Shown here piece after piece: positions 34,691 to 41,867 of a stretch of 64,000 nucleotides of DNA. A program made the position numbers and the translations under genes. Each line of letters starts with the position of its first letter. Position 1 is the stretch's first letter. The DNA comes from Streptomyces gobiensis (GTDB lineage: Bacteria; Actinomycetota; Actinomycetes; Streptomycetales; Streptomycetaceae), in assembly GCF_021216675.1 (NCBI RefSeq), contig NZ_CP086120.1, positions 1,966,501 to 2,030,500 on the forward strand, read 5' to 3'. Under the pieces are notes generated by a model. It saw only the letters and a program-made list of their open reading frames with translations. It was not told the origin of the DNA and made no database searches.

Positions 34691-35541
34691 GCGCAGCCCC
34701 CGATCCCCTCCTCGGCCCCGCCGACATCCGCGAGCTGGCCGCCACGCTGGGGGTACGCCCCACCAAGCAGCGCGGTCAGAACTTCGTCATCGACGCCAAT
34801 ACGGTCCGCCGGATCGTACGGACCGCGCAGGTGCGGCCCGACGATGTGGTCGTCGAGATCGGTCCGGGCCTTGGCTCGCTGACCCTCGCACTGCTGGAGA
34901 CCGCTCGGTGGGTGACGGCCATCGAGATCGACGATGTGCTCGCCGCCGCTCTCCCGGCGACCGTGGCCGCCCGGCTTCCCGAGCGCGCGGACCACTTCGC
35001 GCTCGTTCACGCCGACGCCATGCAGGTGGACAGCCTCCCCGGCCCCGCCCCCACCGCGCTGGTCGCGAACCTTCCCTACAACGTCGCGGTGCCGGTCCTG
35101 CTGCATATGCTCGCGGCCTTCCCCAGCATCGAACGCACCCTGGTCATGGTCCAGTCCGAGGTCGCCGACCGGCTCGCCGCCGCCCCCGGCTCCAAGGTCT
35201 ACGGCGTGCCGTCGGTCAAGGCCAACTGGTACGCGGAGGTGAAGCGGGCCGGGGCCATCGGCCGCAGCGTCTTCTGGCCCGCTCCCAATGTGGACTCCGG
35301 CCTGGTCTCCCTGGTCCGCCACGATCCGCCGAAGACGAGCGCCACCCGCGCCGAGGTCTTCGCGGTCGTCGACGCCGCCTTCGCCCAGCGCCGTAAGACC
35401 CTGCGGGCCGCGCTGGCCGGCTGGGCGGGTTCGGCGGCGGCGGCCGAGGCCGCGCTGGTCGCCGCCGGTATCTCCCCGCAGGCCCGGGGTGAGTCCCTGA
35501 CCGTCGAGGACTTCGCCGCCATCGCCGAGGCCCGCCAGTGA
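34687..35541 (+). CDS. rsmA: 16S rRNA (adenine(1518)-N6/adenine(1519)-N6)-dimethyltransferase
   Basis: RsmA (KsgA) dimethylates two adjacent adenines near the 3' end of 16S rRNA late in small-subunit assembly; its loss gives kasugamycin resistance. The 284-residue protein has [18 protein letters not shown], motif [26 protein letters not shown], the catalytic [12 protein letters not shown], and the C-terminal helical domain with [16 protein letters not shown]. It begins with GTG overlapping the rpfB stop, and its own stop overlaps a possible GTG start of ispE, forming a tightly coupled run tatD/rpfB-rsmA-ispE. Confidence 0.96.
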   Translation: MSAAPDPLLGPADIRELAATLGVRPTKQRGQNFVIDANTVRRIVRTAQVRPDDVVVEIGPGLGSLTLALLETARWVTAIEIDDVLAAALPATVAARLPERADHFALVHADAMQVDSLPGPAPTALVANLPYNVAVPVLLHMLAAFPSIERTLVMVQSEVADRLAAAPGSKVYGVPSVKANWYAEVKRAGAIGRSVFWPAPNVDSGLVSLVRHDPPKTSATRAEVFAVVDAAFAQRRKTLRAALAGWAGSAAAAEAALVAAGISPQARGESLTVEDFAAIAEARQ

Positions 35542-35595
35542 ACCCGCCAGTGAACCCGTCAGCGAACCCTCCAGTGAGTGCTACAGCAGTGAGCG
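35536..35595 (+). repeat. 12-base tandem repeat carrying alternative ispE start codons
   Basis: Five 12-base units beginning CAGTGAACCCGC follow each other, the first two nearly identical and later ones diverging. Each of units 1, 2 and 4 carries an in-frame GTG (35538, 35550, 35574), and a further GTG lies at 35589. The first GTG overlaps the rsmA stop codon. Confidence 0.65.
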
Positions 35596-36494
35596 TCACA
35601 GCCCGCGTCCCCGCGAAGGTCAATGTCCAGCTGAGCGTGGGCGGACCCCGCCCCGACGGCTTCCACGACCTGGCCAATGTCTTTCTCGCCGTCGGCCTCT
35701 ACGACGAGATCACCGCCACCCCGGCCAACGCGATCACCGACCCGCCCCGGCTCACCTGCTCCGGCCCGGACGCGGACCAAGTCCCGCTGGACCGTACGAA
35801 CCTGGCGGTACGAGCCGCCGAACTCCTCGCCGCTCACCACGGCATCTCCCCTGCCGTCCACCTCCATATCGCCAAGGACATCCCGGTCGCGGGCGGTATG
35901 GCGGGCGGCAGCGCGGACGCGGCGGGCGCCCTGCTCGCCTGTGACGCCCTCTGGGACACCAAGACCCCCCGCGCCGAACTCCTCTCCCTCTGCGCACAGT
36001 TGGGCTCCGACGTCCCCTTCTCGCTGGTCGGCGGCGCGGCGCTGGGCCGGGGCCGGGGCGAGCTGCTGACCGAGCTTCCGGTCGGCGGCGACTTCCACTG
36101 GGTGTTCGCCGTCGCGGACGGCGGGCTCTCCACCCCGGCGGTCTACCGCGAGTTCGACCGCCTCGCCACCGGCCCGATCCCCGAGCCTGCCCCCTCTCCC
36201 GCCCTGCTGGCCGCCCTGCGCACCGGAGACCCGCACGCCCTGGCCGCCTCCCTGGCCAACGACCTGCAGCCCGCCGCCCTTTCGCTGCGCCCCGCCCTCG
36301 CCGACACCCTCGACACCGGCCGGGCGGCCGGCGCGCTGGCCACCCTGGTCTCCGGCTCCGGCCCCACCTGCGCCTTCCTCACCGAAGACGCCGACTCGGC
36401 CGCCAGCGTCGCCCGGGCCCTGCGCGCCTCGGGCACCTGCCGTACCGCCCGTACGGCCACGGGCCCCGCACCGGGAGCGGCACTGCTCAACTGA
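35589..36494 (+). CDS. ispE: 4-diphosphocytidyl-2-C-methyl-D-erythritol kinase
   Basis: IspE phosphorylates CDP-methylerythritol in the non-mevalonate isoprenoid pathway. It is a GHMP kinase with ARVPAKVNVQLSVGGPRPDG at the start, the ATP-binding motif PVAGGMAGGSADAAGALLA, the family segment LCAQLGSDVPFSLVGGAALGRGRGE, and the C-terminal LVSGSGPTCAF. I set the start at the GTG 35589 (301 residues) because conserved sequence begins there; starts at 35538, 35550 and 35574 are in frame and the first would couple translation to rsmA. The 3' end lies three bases from the convergent serine hydrolase gene. Ala/Pro codon runs near the C-terminus are typical of the genome. Confidence 0.93.
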   Translation: MSVTARVPAKVNVQLSVGGPRPDGFHDLANVFLAVGLYDEITATPANAITDPPRLTCSGPDADQVPLDRTNLAVRAAELLAAHHGISPAVHLHIAKDIPVAGGMAGGSADAAGALLACDALWDTKTPRAELLSLCAQLGSDVPFSLVGGAALGRGRGELLTELPVGGDFHWVFAVADGGLSTPAVYREFDRLATGPIPEPAPSPALLAALRTGDPHALAASLANDLQPAALSLRPALADTLDTGRAAGALATLVSGSGPTCAFLTEDADSAASVARALRASGTCRTARTATGPAPGAALLN

Positions 36495-36497
36495 GCA

Positions 36498-37646
36498 TCA
36501 GCGCGTAAGGCACCCGCGCAGCGCCCGTACCAGGGCCTGGGCGCGCGGGTCAGAGGTCACCGACGTCTGCAGGCCGCTGGTGACATAGCCAAAGGCGGCC
36601 CCCGCGTCCGGGTCGGCGAAGCCGAGGGAGCCGCCACGGCCCGGATGCCCGAAGGACGCCGGGGACAGCATCGGCGAGGCGGGGCCGTGCAGCATATAGC
36701 CGAGCCCGAAGCGGGTGCCCACCACCAGCACCCGGTCCGGACCGGCGGACTCCTCGGTACGGGCCTGGGTGAGGGTGGCCGGGGCGTACACCCGATGACC
36801 ACCAACGCGACCGATCAGCGCCGCGTAGAACCGGGCCAGGGAACGGGCGGTGGCGATCCCCGAGGACGCCGGGAGCTCGGCGGCACGGTAGCCGGGGGCG
36901 TTCTCGTCGGGGAGCGGATCGATGGCACCGAAGGCGCGGCGGGTGAGCGAGTGCGGGTCGCGGTAGGCGTCGGAGACCGTCTGCTTGGGCCGTATTCGCA
37001 GCCCCTGGGAGGCGGGCGCGGCCGGAGTCTCCGTCTCGGCGATACGGCCCACCCGGTGCGCCTGCTCACCCGGCAGCCCGATCCACAGATCCAGCCCCAG
37101 CGGCTGGGCGACCTCGTCCGCGAACCACCGGCCGAGTGTGCGTCCCGTCACCCGGAGCACCAGCTCACCGAGCAGCCAGCTGTACGTCTGCGCGTGGTAG
37201 CCATGTGCCTCGCCCGGCTGCCAGACCGGCGCCTGGGCGGCGATGGCGCGGGGACCGCTCACCCCGTCGATGGCTTCGGCCGGAGTGAGCGGGCTGTCCA
37301 GTACCGGCAGCCCGGCCCGGTGGGTGAGGAGGTGCCGTACGAGCACCCGCTCCTTGCCGTTCGCCTTGAACTCCGGCCAGTACGTGCCGACGGGGGCGTC
37401 CAGGTCCAGCTGGCCGCGCTGGTGAAGCAGGTGGAGCACGGCGGCGGCCGGGCCCTTGGTGGCTGAGCGGATGATCTGCGCGGTGTCCTCGGCCCAGTCG
37501 GTGCCGCCCCAGAGGTCGACGACCTTGTGCCCGTCCCGGTAGACGGTCACGGCCGCACCGCGGTCACCGCGGTCCGTGAAGTTTCCCCGGAAGGCGTCCC
37601 GGACCGGCTCAAAGCCGTCCGCCACCGTGCCCTGGACGTCCACCAC
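36498..37646 (-). CDS. Serine hydrolase, beta-lactamase/esterase EstB family
   Basis: A 382-residue class C beta-lactamase-like hydrolase. The nucleophile motif SxxK appears as SATKG near residue 61, the Tyr motif as YHAQTYSW around 151, and the third motif as HPGRGGS near the C-terminus. The last lacks the KTG of true lactamases and is typical of esterases such as EstB. No signal peptide is present, so it is probably a cytoplasmic esterase or amidase of unknown substrate. It starts with GTG at 37646; a weak GGGAG site lies about 10 bases upstream. It is separate from the cobalt/nickel transporter genes, which are also on the minus strand upstream. Confidence 0.88.
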   Translation of the reverse strand: MVDVQGTVADGFEPVRDAFRGNFTDRGDRGAAVTVYRDGHKVVDLWGGTDWAEDTAQIIRSATKGPAAAVLHLLHQRGQLDLDAPVGTYWPEFKANGKERVLVRHLLTHRAGLPVLDSPLTPAEAIDGVSGPRAIAAQAPVWQPGEAHGYHAQTYSWLLGELVLRVTGRTLGRWFADEVAQPLGLDLWIGLPGEQAHRVGRIAETETPAAPASQGLRIRPKQTVSDAYRDPHSLTRRAFGAIDPLPDENAPGYRAAELPASSGIATARSLARFYAALIGRVGGHRVYAPATLTQARTEESAGPDRVLVVGTRFGLGYMLHGPASPMLSPASFGHPGRGGSLGFADPDAGAAFGYVTSGLQTSVTSDPRAQALVRALRGCLTR

Positions 37647-37743
37647 TGTGCTCCCGCTCCCACCGTTTTACGTCTTACGTCGCGCCGTGCACCCACCATG
37701 GTGCAGGAACCCGACCGCGGAACTGCCCGGGGGGATCCCCGGC

Positions 37744-38493
37744 TCAGCCAGCCGGAGCCGTCACCGACCTCGGGTCGAAGCCGAAGGGAAGCTCCAGCCG
37801 GTGCGCGTGGAGCAGTTCCGCGTCGCACAGCAGCTCCCGTGTAGGCCGGTCGGCGGCGATCACGCCATCGCTGAGGATGACCGAGCGGGAGCAGAGCTCC
37901 AGCGCGTACGGCAGATCGTGGGTGACCATCAGCACCGTGACATCCAGCGAGCGCAGGATGTCGGCCAGTTCCCGGCGCGAGGCCGGGTCGAGGTTGGAGG
38001 AGGGCTCATCCAGCACAAGGATCTCCGGGCGCATGGCGAGGACCGTAGCCACGGCCACCCGGCGGCGCTGTCCGAACGAGAGGTGGTGCGGCGGCCGGTC
38101 GGCGCAGTCCGCCATGCCGACCTGGGAGAGCGCGTCCAGCACCCGGGCCTCCAGCTCGGCACCGCGCAGCCCGCCCGCGGCCGGGCCGAAGGCGACATCC
38201 TCCCGGACAGTCGGCATAAAGAGCTGATCGTCCGGGTCCTGGAAGACGATGCCGACCCGGCGGCGGATCTCGGCGAGGTTCCCTTTGCAGACCGGCAGCC
38301 CGGCGACGGTCACGCTGCCCGCCCCGGCGGTGAGGATGCCGTTGAGGTGCAGTACGAGAGTGGTCTTCCCCGCACCGTTCGGCCCGAGCAGCGCCACCCG
38401 CTCACCACGCGGGACAGTGAGGTTGACCCCGAAGAGCGCCTGATGGCCGTCGGGGTAGGCATACGCGAGGCCGGAGACGTCGAGGGAGTTCAC
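37744..38493 (-). CDS. cbiO: Energy-coupling factor transporter ATP-binding protein CbiO
   Basis: The ATPase of a group I ECF-type metal transporter, 249 residues. Walker A is GPNGAGKTT, the Q-loop FQDPDDQLF is the hallmark of CbiO/EcfA ATPases, the signature is LSFGQRRRVAVA, and Walker B is ILVLDEPSSNLD followed by the H-loop VTHDLPYA. The GTG at 38493 has AAGGA about six bases upstream. It is the last gene of a cbiM-cbiQ-cbiO operon. As a single ATPase it would form a homodimer. The metal could be nickel or cobalt. Confidence 0.93.
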   Translation of the reverse strand: MNSLDVSGLAYAYPDGHQALFGVNLTVPRGERVALLGPNGAGKTTLVLHLNGILTAGAGSVTVAGLPVCKGNLAEIRRRVGIVFQDPDDQLFMPTVREDVAFGPAAGGLRGAELEARVLDALSQVGMADCADRPPHHLSFGQRRRVAVATVLAMRPEILVLDEPSSNLDPASRRELADILRSLDVTVLMVTHDLPYALELCSRSVILSDGVIAADRPTRELLCDAELLHAHRLELPFGFDPRSVTAPAG

Positions 38494-38522
38494 CGGAGTC
38501 CTTCCACAGAGAGCTGAGCGGG

Positions 38523-39287
38523 TCAACGCAGCCACCATCCCAGGAGACAGACCCCGAGCGCGCTGGCCGGGAGAATGGCGGCCCCCACCCACTGCGCCCG
38601 GGTCGCGGTCACCTCGTCGACGACCGGCATGGACCCGGCGTAACCACGGCTGACCATGGCGAGATGGACACGCTCACCGCGTTCGTAGGAGCGGATGAAA
38701 AGGGCACCGGCGGTCTTGGCCAGCACACCCCACTGCCGGATGCCGCGCGCCTCGAAGCCACGGGAGGCGCGGGCGATCTTCATCCGGCGCAGCTCATCCG
38801 CGATGACATCGCCATAGCGGATCATGAATGAGGCGATCTGCACGAGCAGCGGGGGCAGCTTGAGGCGTTGCAGCCCCAGCAGCAGCTCACGGATGTCGGT
38901 CGTGGCCGCGAGCAGCACGGAGGCGGCAACGCCGAGGGTGCCCTTGGCGAGGACGTTCCAGGCGCCCCACAGCCCGGACTCACTCAGCAACAGCCCAAGC
39001 CACGCAACGCGGGGACCCTCCGCGACAAACGGCAGCAGCACCGCGAAGGCAACAAACGGCACTTCAATCAGCATCCGCTTGAGAACGAAGCCAGGCGGGA
39101 TACGAGCGGCCCCAGCTACCCCCACAAGAAGAAGCGCGTAGAGCCCGAACGCCCACATCGCCTCCCGTGGCGTAGAGACGACCACAAGCACAAAGCCAAA
39201 GACCCCCACGGTCTTGCAGTGCGCCGGAAGCCGGTGCACGGGCGAGTGCCCGTGCCGGTACAGCTTGTGGGCGTGCCCGGCACCCAT
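38523..39287 (-). CDS. cbiQ: ECF transporter transmembrane component CbiQ
   Basis: The T-component that couples the metal-binding unit CbiM to the ATPase. The 254-residue protein has about five membrane segments and the conserved ATPase-contact motifs in the cytoplasmic loop, ARASRGFEARG and MVSRGYAGSMP, both A-x-x-S/R-R-G type. The His-rich N-terminus (GAGHAHKLYRHGHSPVH) is common in CbiQ and may bind metal. Its ATG lies one base after the cbiM stop codon, and cbiO follows after 29 bases, so all three are cotranscribed and coupled. Confidence 0.92.
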   Translation of the reverse strand: MGAGHAHKLYRHGHSPVHRLPAHCKTVGVFGFVLVVVSTPREAMWAFGLYALLLVGVAGAARIPPGFVLKRMLIEVPFVAFAVLLPFVAEGPRVAWLGLLLSESGLWGAWNVLAKGTLGVAASVLLAATTDIRELLLGLQRLKLPPLLVQIASFMIRYGDVIADELRRMKIARASRGFEARGIRQWGVLAKTAGALFIRSYERGERVHLAMVSRGYAGSMPVVDEVTATRAQWVGAAILPASALGVCLLGWWLR

Positions 39288-39288
39288 G

Positions 39289-40413
39289 TCAGACCCTCTC
39301 GGTCTCGGCAGCCGTCACAGCCGACCGGCGGCGTACGACGAGGAAGACACCGGTGCCGACGGCCAGGGTCGCCCCAACGCCGATCACCCCGGCGAGCCCG
39401 ACGGAGAGCCGGGCGCTGCCGACGTCCTTGACCTCGTAGTCGGCCAACGGCGAGTCAGCGAGACCGTGTTCCTTCTCCTGCTCCGCGATCCCATGATCAG
39501 CCGACACCCGCGCCAGGCCGTCCAGCTCCTCGGAGGCGTAGTAGCTGATGCCCCCCGCACACACGAGCGCGGCGGCGACCCCGGCGATCCACACACCCCA
39601 AGCAGACCGCCCAGCCCCCTTGCCAGACTCCACCCCCGCCACATCCCCAACACCCGCATCCTCAACCCCATCCGCACCCGCACCGGCACCGGCACCCGCA
39701 CCCGCACCCGCACCCGCAACGCCATCCACACCCACCACCGGCGAGCTCCGCAGCACCAGCGGAGCCATCAACCCCCGGGCGCCGTAGACCAGATCCGGGC
39801 GCACCGCGAGGATCGCGCCGACCGTGAGAGCCGTGATGACCGCCTCGCCGATACCGATGGCCGTATGGACGCCGACCATCGCGGCGAAGACCTTGCCGAT
39901 GGAGACATCGGCGGTGCCGCCGAGCGCGAAGAGGAAGGTGAAGACCATGGCAGACACCGGGACCGAGACCAGGGCGGCGACAAAGGCCGAGCTGGTGATC
40001 GAGCGGCGCCCCCGGGGCAGCAGCCGGACCAGCAGCCGGAAGAGCGGATAGGCGACCCCCACGGCAACCACCCCCAGCAGCGTGATGTTGATGCCCAGCG
40101 CGGTGAGGCCACCGTCGGCGAACAGCAGAGCCTGCATCAGCAGCACGACAGCCAGACACAGCACACCAGTGAAGGGTCCGACGAGTATCGCGGCCAGGGC
40201 TCCACCCATCAGATGGCCACTGGTCCCGGCGCCCACCGGGAAGGTCAGCATCTGCACGGCGAAGATGAAGGCGGCCACCAGCCCGGCCAGCGGACTGACC
40301 CGCTCCTCGAGTTCACGCCGCGCACCACGCAAGGAGACCGCGACAGCGGCTGCGGCAACCACGCCGGTCGCCACCGATACAGGGGCGTCGAAGAAACCGT
40401 CGGGGACATGCAT
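39289..40413 (-). CDS. cbiM: ECF metal transporter substrate component CbiM fused to a CbiN/PDGLE-like domain
   Basis: The substrate-binding subunit for Ni2+ or Co2+. The mature N-terminus MHVPDGFFD supplies the Met-His metal ligands of all CbiM/NikM proteins, and GAGTSGHLMGG and GVHTAIGIGEAVIT add the other conserved His residues. Residues 1-220 form the CbiM membrane domain. A linker of Ala-Gly repeats (GAGAGAGAGAGAGA) at about 232-248 leads to a PDGLE/CbiN-like domain (SYYASEELDGLARVSADHG...) with two further membrane helices. Fusion of CbiM and CbiN-like parts is common in actinobacteria. The upstream region carries sites resembling Fur-family operators. The absence of a cobalamin riboswitch favours nickel; that remains inference. 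Confidence 0.9.
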   Translation of the reverse strand: MHVPDGFFDAPVSVATGVVAAAAVAVSLRGARRELEERVSPLAGLVAAFIFAVQMLTFPVGAGTSGHLMGGALAAILVGPFTGVLCLAVVLLMQALLFADGGLTALGINITLLGVVAVGVAYPLFRLLVRLLPRGRRSITSSAFVAALVSVPVSAMVFTFLFALGGTADVSIGKVFAAMVGVHTAIGIGEAVITALTVGAILAVRPDLVYGARGLMAPLVLRSSPVVGVDGVAGAGAGAGAGAGAGADGVEDAGVGDVAGVESGKGAGRSAWGVWIAGVAAALVCAGGISYYASEELDGLARVSADHGIAEQEKEHGLADSPLADYEVKDVGSARLSVGLAGVIGVGATLAVGTGVFLVVRRRSAVTAAETERV

Positions 40414-40456
40414 GGCGGGCTCCGCCTCTCCGGGCAGGTGTTTTAAGCGATCGATG

Positions 40457-40469
40457 GATGATAGTCATC
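40457..40469 (-). promoter_or_regulatory. Fur-family-like inverted repeat at the cbiM promoter
   Basis: GATGA-cta-TCATC on the minus strand, part of TGATGACTATCATCC, matches the 7-1-7 Fur-type palindrome (TGATAAT-N-ATTATCA) at 10 of 14 positions. TATCAT inside it could be the -10 box of cbiM. Regulators of this family in Streptomyces include FurA, Zur, CatR and Nur. Confidence 0.4.
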
Positions 40470-40471
40470 AC

Positions 40472-40488
40472 CTGCGAACCACTTGCAA
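40472..40488 (-). promoter_or_regulatory. Candidate Nur (nickel uptake regulator) box
   Basis: On the minus strand TTGCAA-gtggt-TCGCAG fits the published Nur consensus (tTGCaa-N5-ttGCAA) with one perfect half-site and a conserved GCA in the other. TTGCAA also sits as the -35 position relative to TATCAT, 19 bases downstream, so binding would block the promoter of cbiMQO. Confidence 0.5.
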
Positions 40489-40622
40489 GAGCGCGCGAAC
40501 GCAAATAGCACACCGATTCCACGGACCTTTGTGGCATAACTCACACAACCCCGCGCTGACCGACTTCCTCGATTCCCGGTCTTAGTGGACGAACGGGCGA
40601 CCGCCCCAAGAGGAGCAAGGCG

Positions 40623-41033
40623 ATGTCCACACTGATCGACCACACCATGCAGGCCCGCATTATCGCCCAGCCTGCCGCGTTCCCGATCTTCGGGGCCCTG
40701 CGCTACGACAGCGCGGACCCACTGGCCGTCCAGCTCATTTTCCCAGCCGAGGTCGCTCTCGACGGAGCCGAGGTGACATGGGTGTTCGCACGTGAACTAC
40801 TCGACGGCGCCCTGTGCGATCCCGTGGGCACCGGTGACGTCCAGCTCTGGCCTAACGGCCCGGACCGGACCATGGTCGAACTCCAGGCGCCGGAGGGCAC
40901 AGCCCTGGTCGAGCTGCCGACCAGGGATGTGCGTCACTTCCTGCGCCGAACGTACGCACTCGTCCCGGCCGCCGAGGAACATCTGCGACTGCATGTGGAC
41001 CGCGGCCTGGCAGACCTGCTGCGCGGGGTATGA
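40623..41033 (+). CDS. SsgA-like sporulation/cell division protein (SALP), first copy
   Basis: A 136-residue SsgA/SsgB-family protein, a family restricted to sporulating actinomycetes that steers septum formation, cell-wall autolysis and spore maturation. Typical features are the N-terminal HTMQARIIAQPA, LRYDSADPLAVQLIFPA, GAEVTWVFARELLDGAL, GDVQLWPNGPDRTMVELQAPEGTALVELPT and FLRRTYALVPAAEE. The ATG follows GAGGAGCAAGG. In S. coelicolor, ssgE lies in this neighbourhood as I recall, so this or the next gene may be its counterpart; I leave the name open. It is divergent from cbiM across 209 bases. Confidence 0.9.
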   Translation: MSTLIDHTMQARIIAQPAAFPIFGALRYDSADPLAVQLIFPAEVALDGAEVTWVFARELLDGALCDPVGTGDVQLWPNGPDRTMVELQAPEGTALVELPTRDVRHFLRRTYALVPAAEEHLRLHVDRGLADLLRGV

Positions 41034-41041
41034 GGCGTGGT

Positions 41042-41055
41042 GTGACACAGGTCAC
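41042..41055. promoter_or_regulatory. Crp-like inverted repeat upstream of the second SsgA-like gene
   Basis: GTGAC-acag-GTCAC is a perfect 5-base inverted repeat and matches the Streptomyces Crp consensus GTG-N6-GNCAC. It includes GACAC, the WhiA recognition core. It is centred 90 bases before the second SsgA-like gene. Confidence 0.35.
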
Positions 41056-41137
41056 TGAAATCGCGGCGAGGTGCCGTAATTAACCTGGCGACTGCGGGGT
41101 CTTAGGACATCAGAGCACTCACAGAAGGGAGAACTCG

Positions 41138-41545
41138 ATGCCCGCAGCCATCACCCATACCGTGCAGGCCCGCATCATCGTCGCCCCGCCAGCTTCCCGG
41201 AGCGTAACCGTCGGGCTCCGCTACGACCGCGAGGACCCGGTCGCCGTTCGAATCGTCTTCCCTCCCCAAGCCGCCCTCGATGGCGAGGAGGTCGCCTGGA
41301 CCTTCGGCCGGGAACTACTGGAGGTCGGGCTACGCGCTCCGGCGGGCGAAGGGGACGTTCATGTGTGGCCGTGCGGCCCGGCCCGGACCGTCGTCGAGCT
41401 GCGTGCCCTGGAGGGGGTGGCGATGATCCAGTTCACCACAACGGATCTGCGCCAGTTCCTTGGACGCTCCTATGCGGTGGTGCCCAAGGGCCGGGAGCAC
41501 GTGAGCCTGGACCTCGACCGTGGGCTGGCCGCCCTGCTCGGCTAG
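41138..41545 (+). CDS. SsgA-like sporulation/cell division protein (SALP), second copy
   Basis: A 135-residue paralogue of the gene 104 bases upstream. The same blocks are present (HTVQARIIVAPPA, LRYDREDPVAVRIVFP, GEEVAWTFGRELLEVGL, GDVHVWPCGPARTVVELRALEGVAMIQFTT, FLGRSYAVVPKGREH), at roughly 50 % identity by eye. GAAGGGAG precedes the ATG. Both leaders share GGTCTTAG-(T)-GGAC about 30-45 bases before the start, suggesting that the promoter was duplicated with the gene. The upstream Crp-like site is specific to this copy. Divergence between the two suggests separate tasks in sporulation. Confidence 0.9.
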   Translation: MPAAITHTVQARIIVAPPASRSVTVGLRYDREDPVAVRIVFPPQAALDGEEVAWTFGRELLEVGLRAPAGEGDVHVWPCGPARTVVELRALEGVAMIQFTTTDLRQFLGRSYAVVPKGREHVSLDLDRGLAALLG

Positions 41546-41576
41546 CGGACTTCCGGCACGTGAGGGGGTGGGTAGG

Positions 41577-41700
41577 GGTGGGTTGTTCCGGACGCTTGCC
41601 CGTGATTTGTGGCCCGACACACACCCAATGGGCCAACCCAACGCCGCCGCGCGTCGGGCCGTAAATCATGGGTCCGGAACGTTCCACCCCGGACCACCCC
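41577..41700. repeat. Long imperfect inverted repeat between convergent genes
   Basis: The left arm contains GTTCCGGAC, then TGATTTGTGGCCCGAC; the right arm, read in reverse complement, contains GTTCCGGAC, then TGATTTACGGCCCGAC. A spacer of about 30 bases separates them, and G/T-rich flanks continue the symmetry. It lies in the 322-base gap between the second SsgA-like gene and the MMPL gene. The right part of the gap (41701-41867) is C-rich and simple in sequence, without a gene. Confidence 0.6.
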
Positions 41701-41867
41701 CAACCCACAACGGCGCCGCACCCCAGCAACGTACGGCCGGGCAGCAGCCTGCCCACCCGCAGCCTGCTCACCCGCACCCCGCGCACCCTCAGCCTGCCAA
41801 CCCCGTGGGACCGCCTGAGCCCGAGCCAGAACAGGCTCAGACGGTCCCACAGCTGCTGGAGTCCCGG

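Noticed and set aside
37744..40413. Cobalt transporter as part of a cobalamin synthesis cluster
   Set aside because: No cobalamin biosynthesis gene lies nearby; the operon contains only the transporter.
40414..40622. Cobalamin riboswitch upstream of cbiM
   Set aside because: No B12-box or the associated stems could be found; the region contains Fur-family-like palindromes instead.
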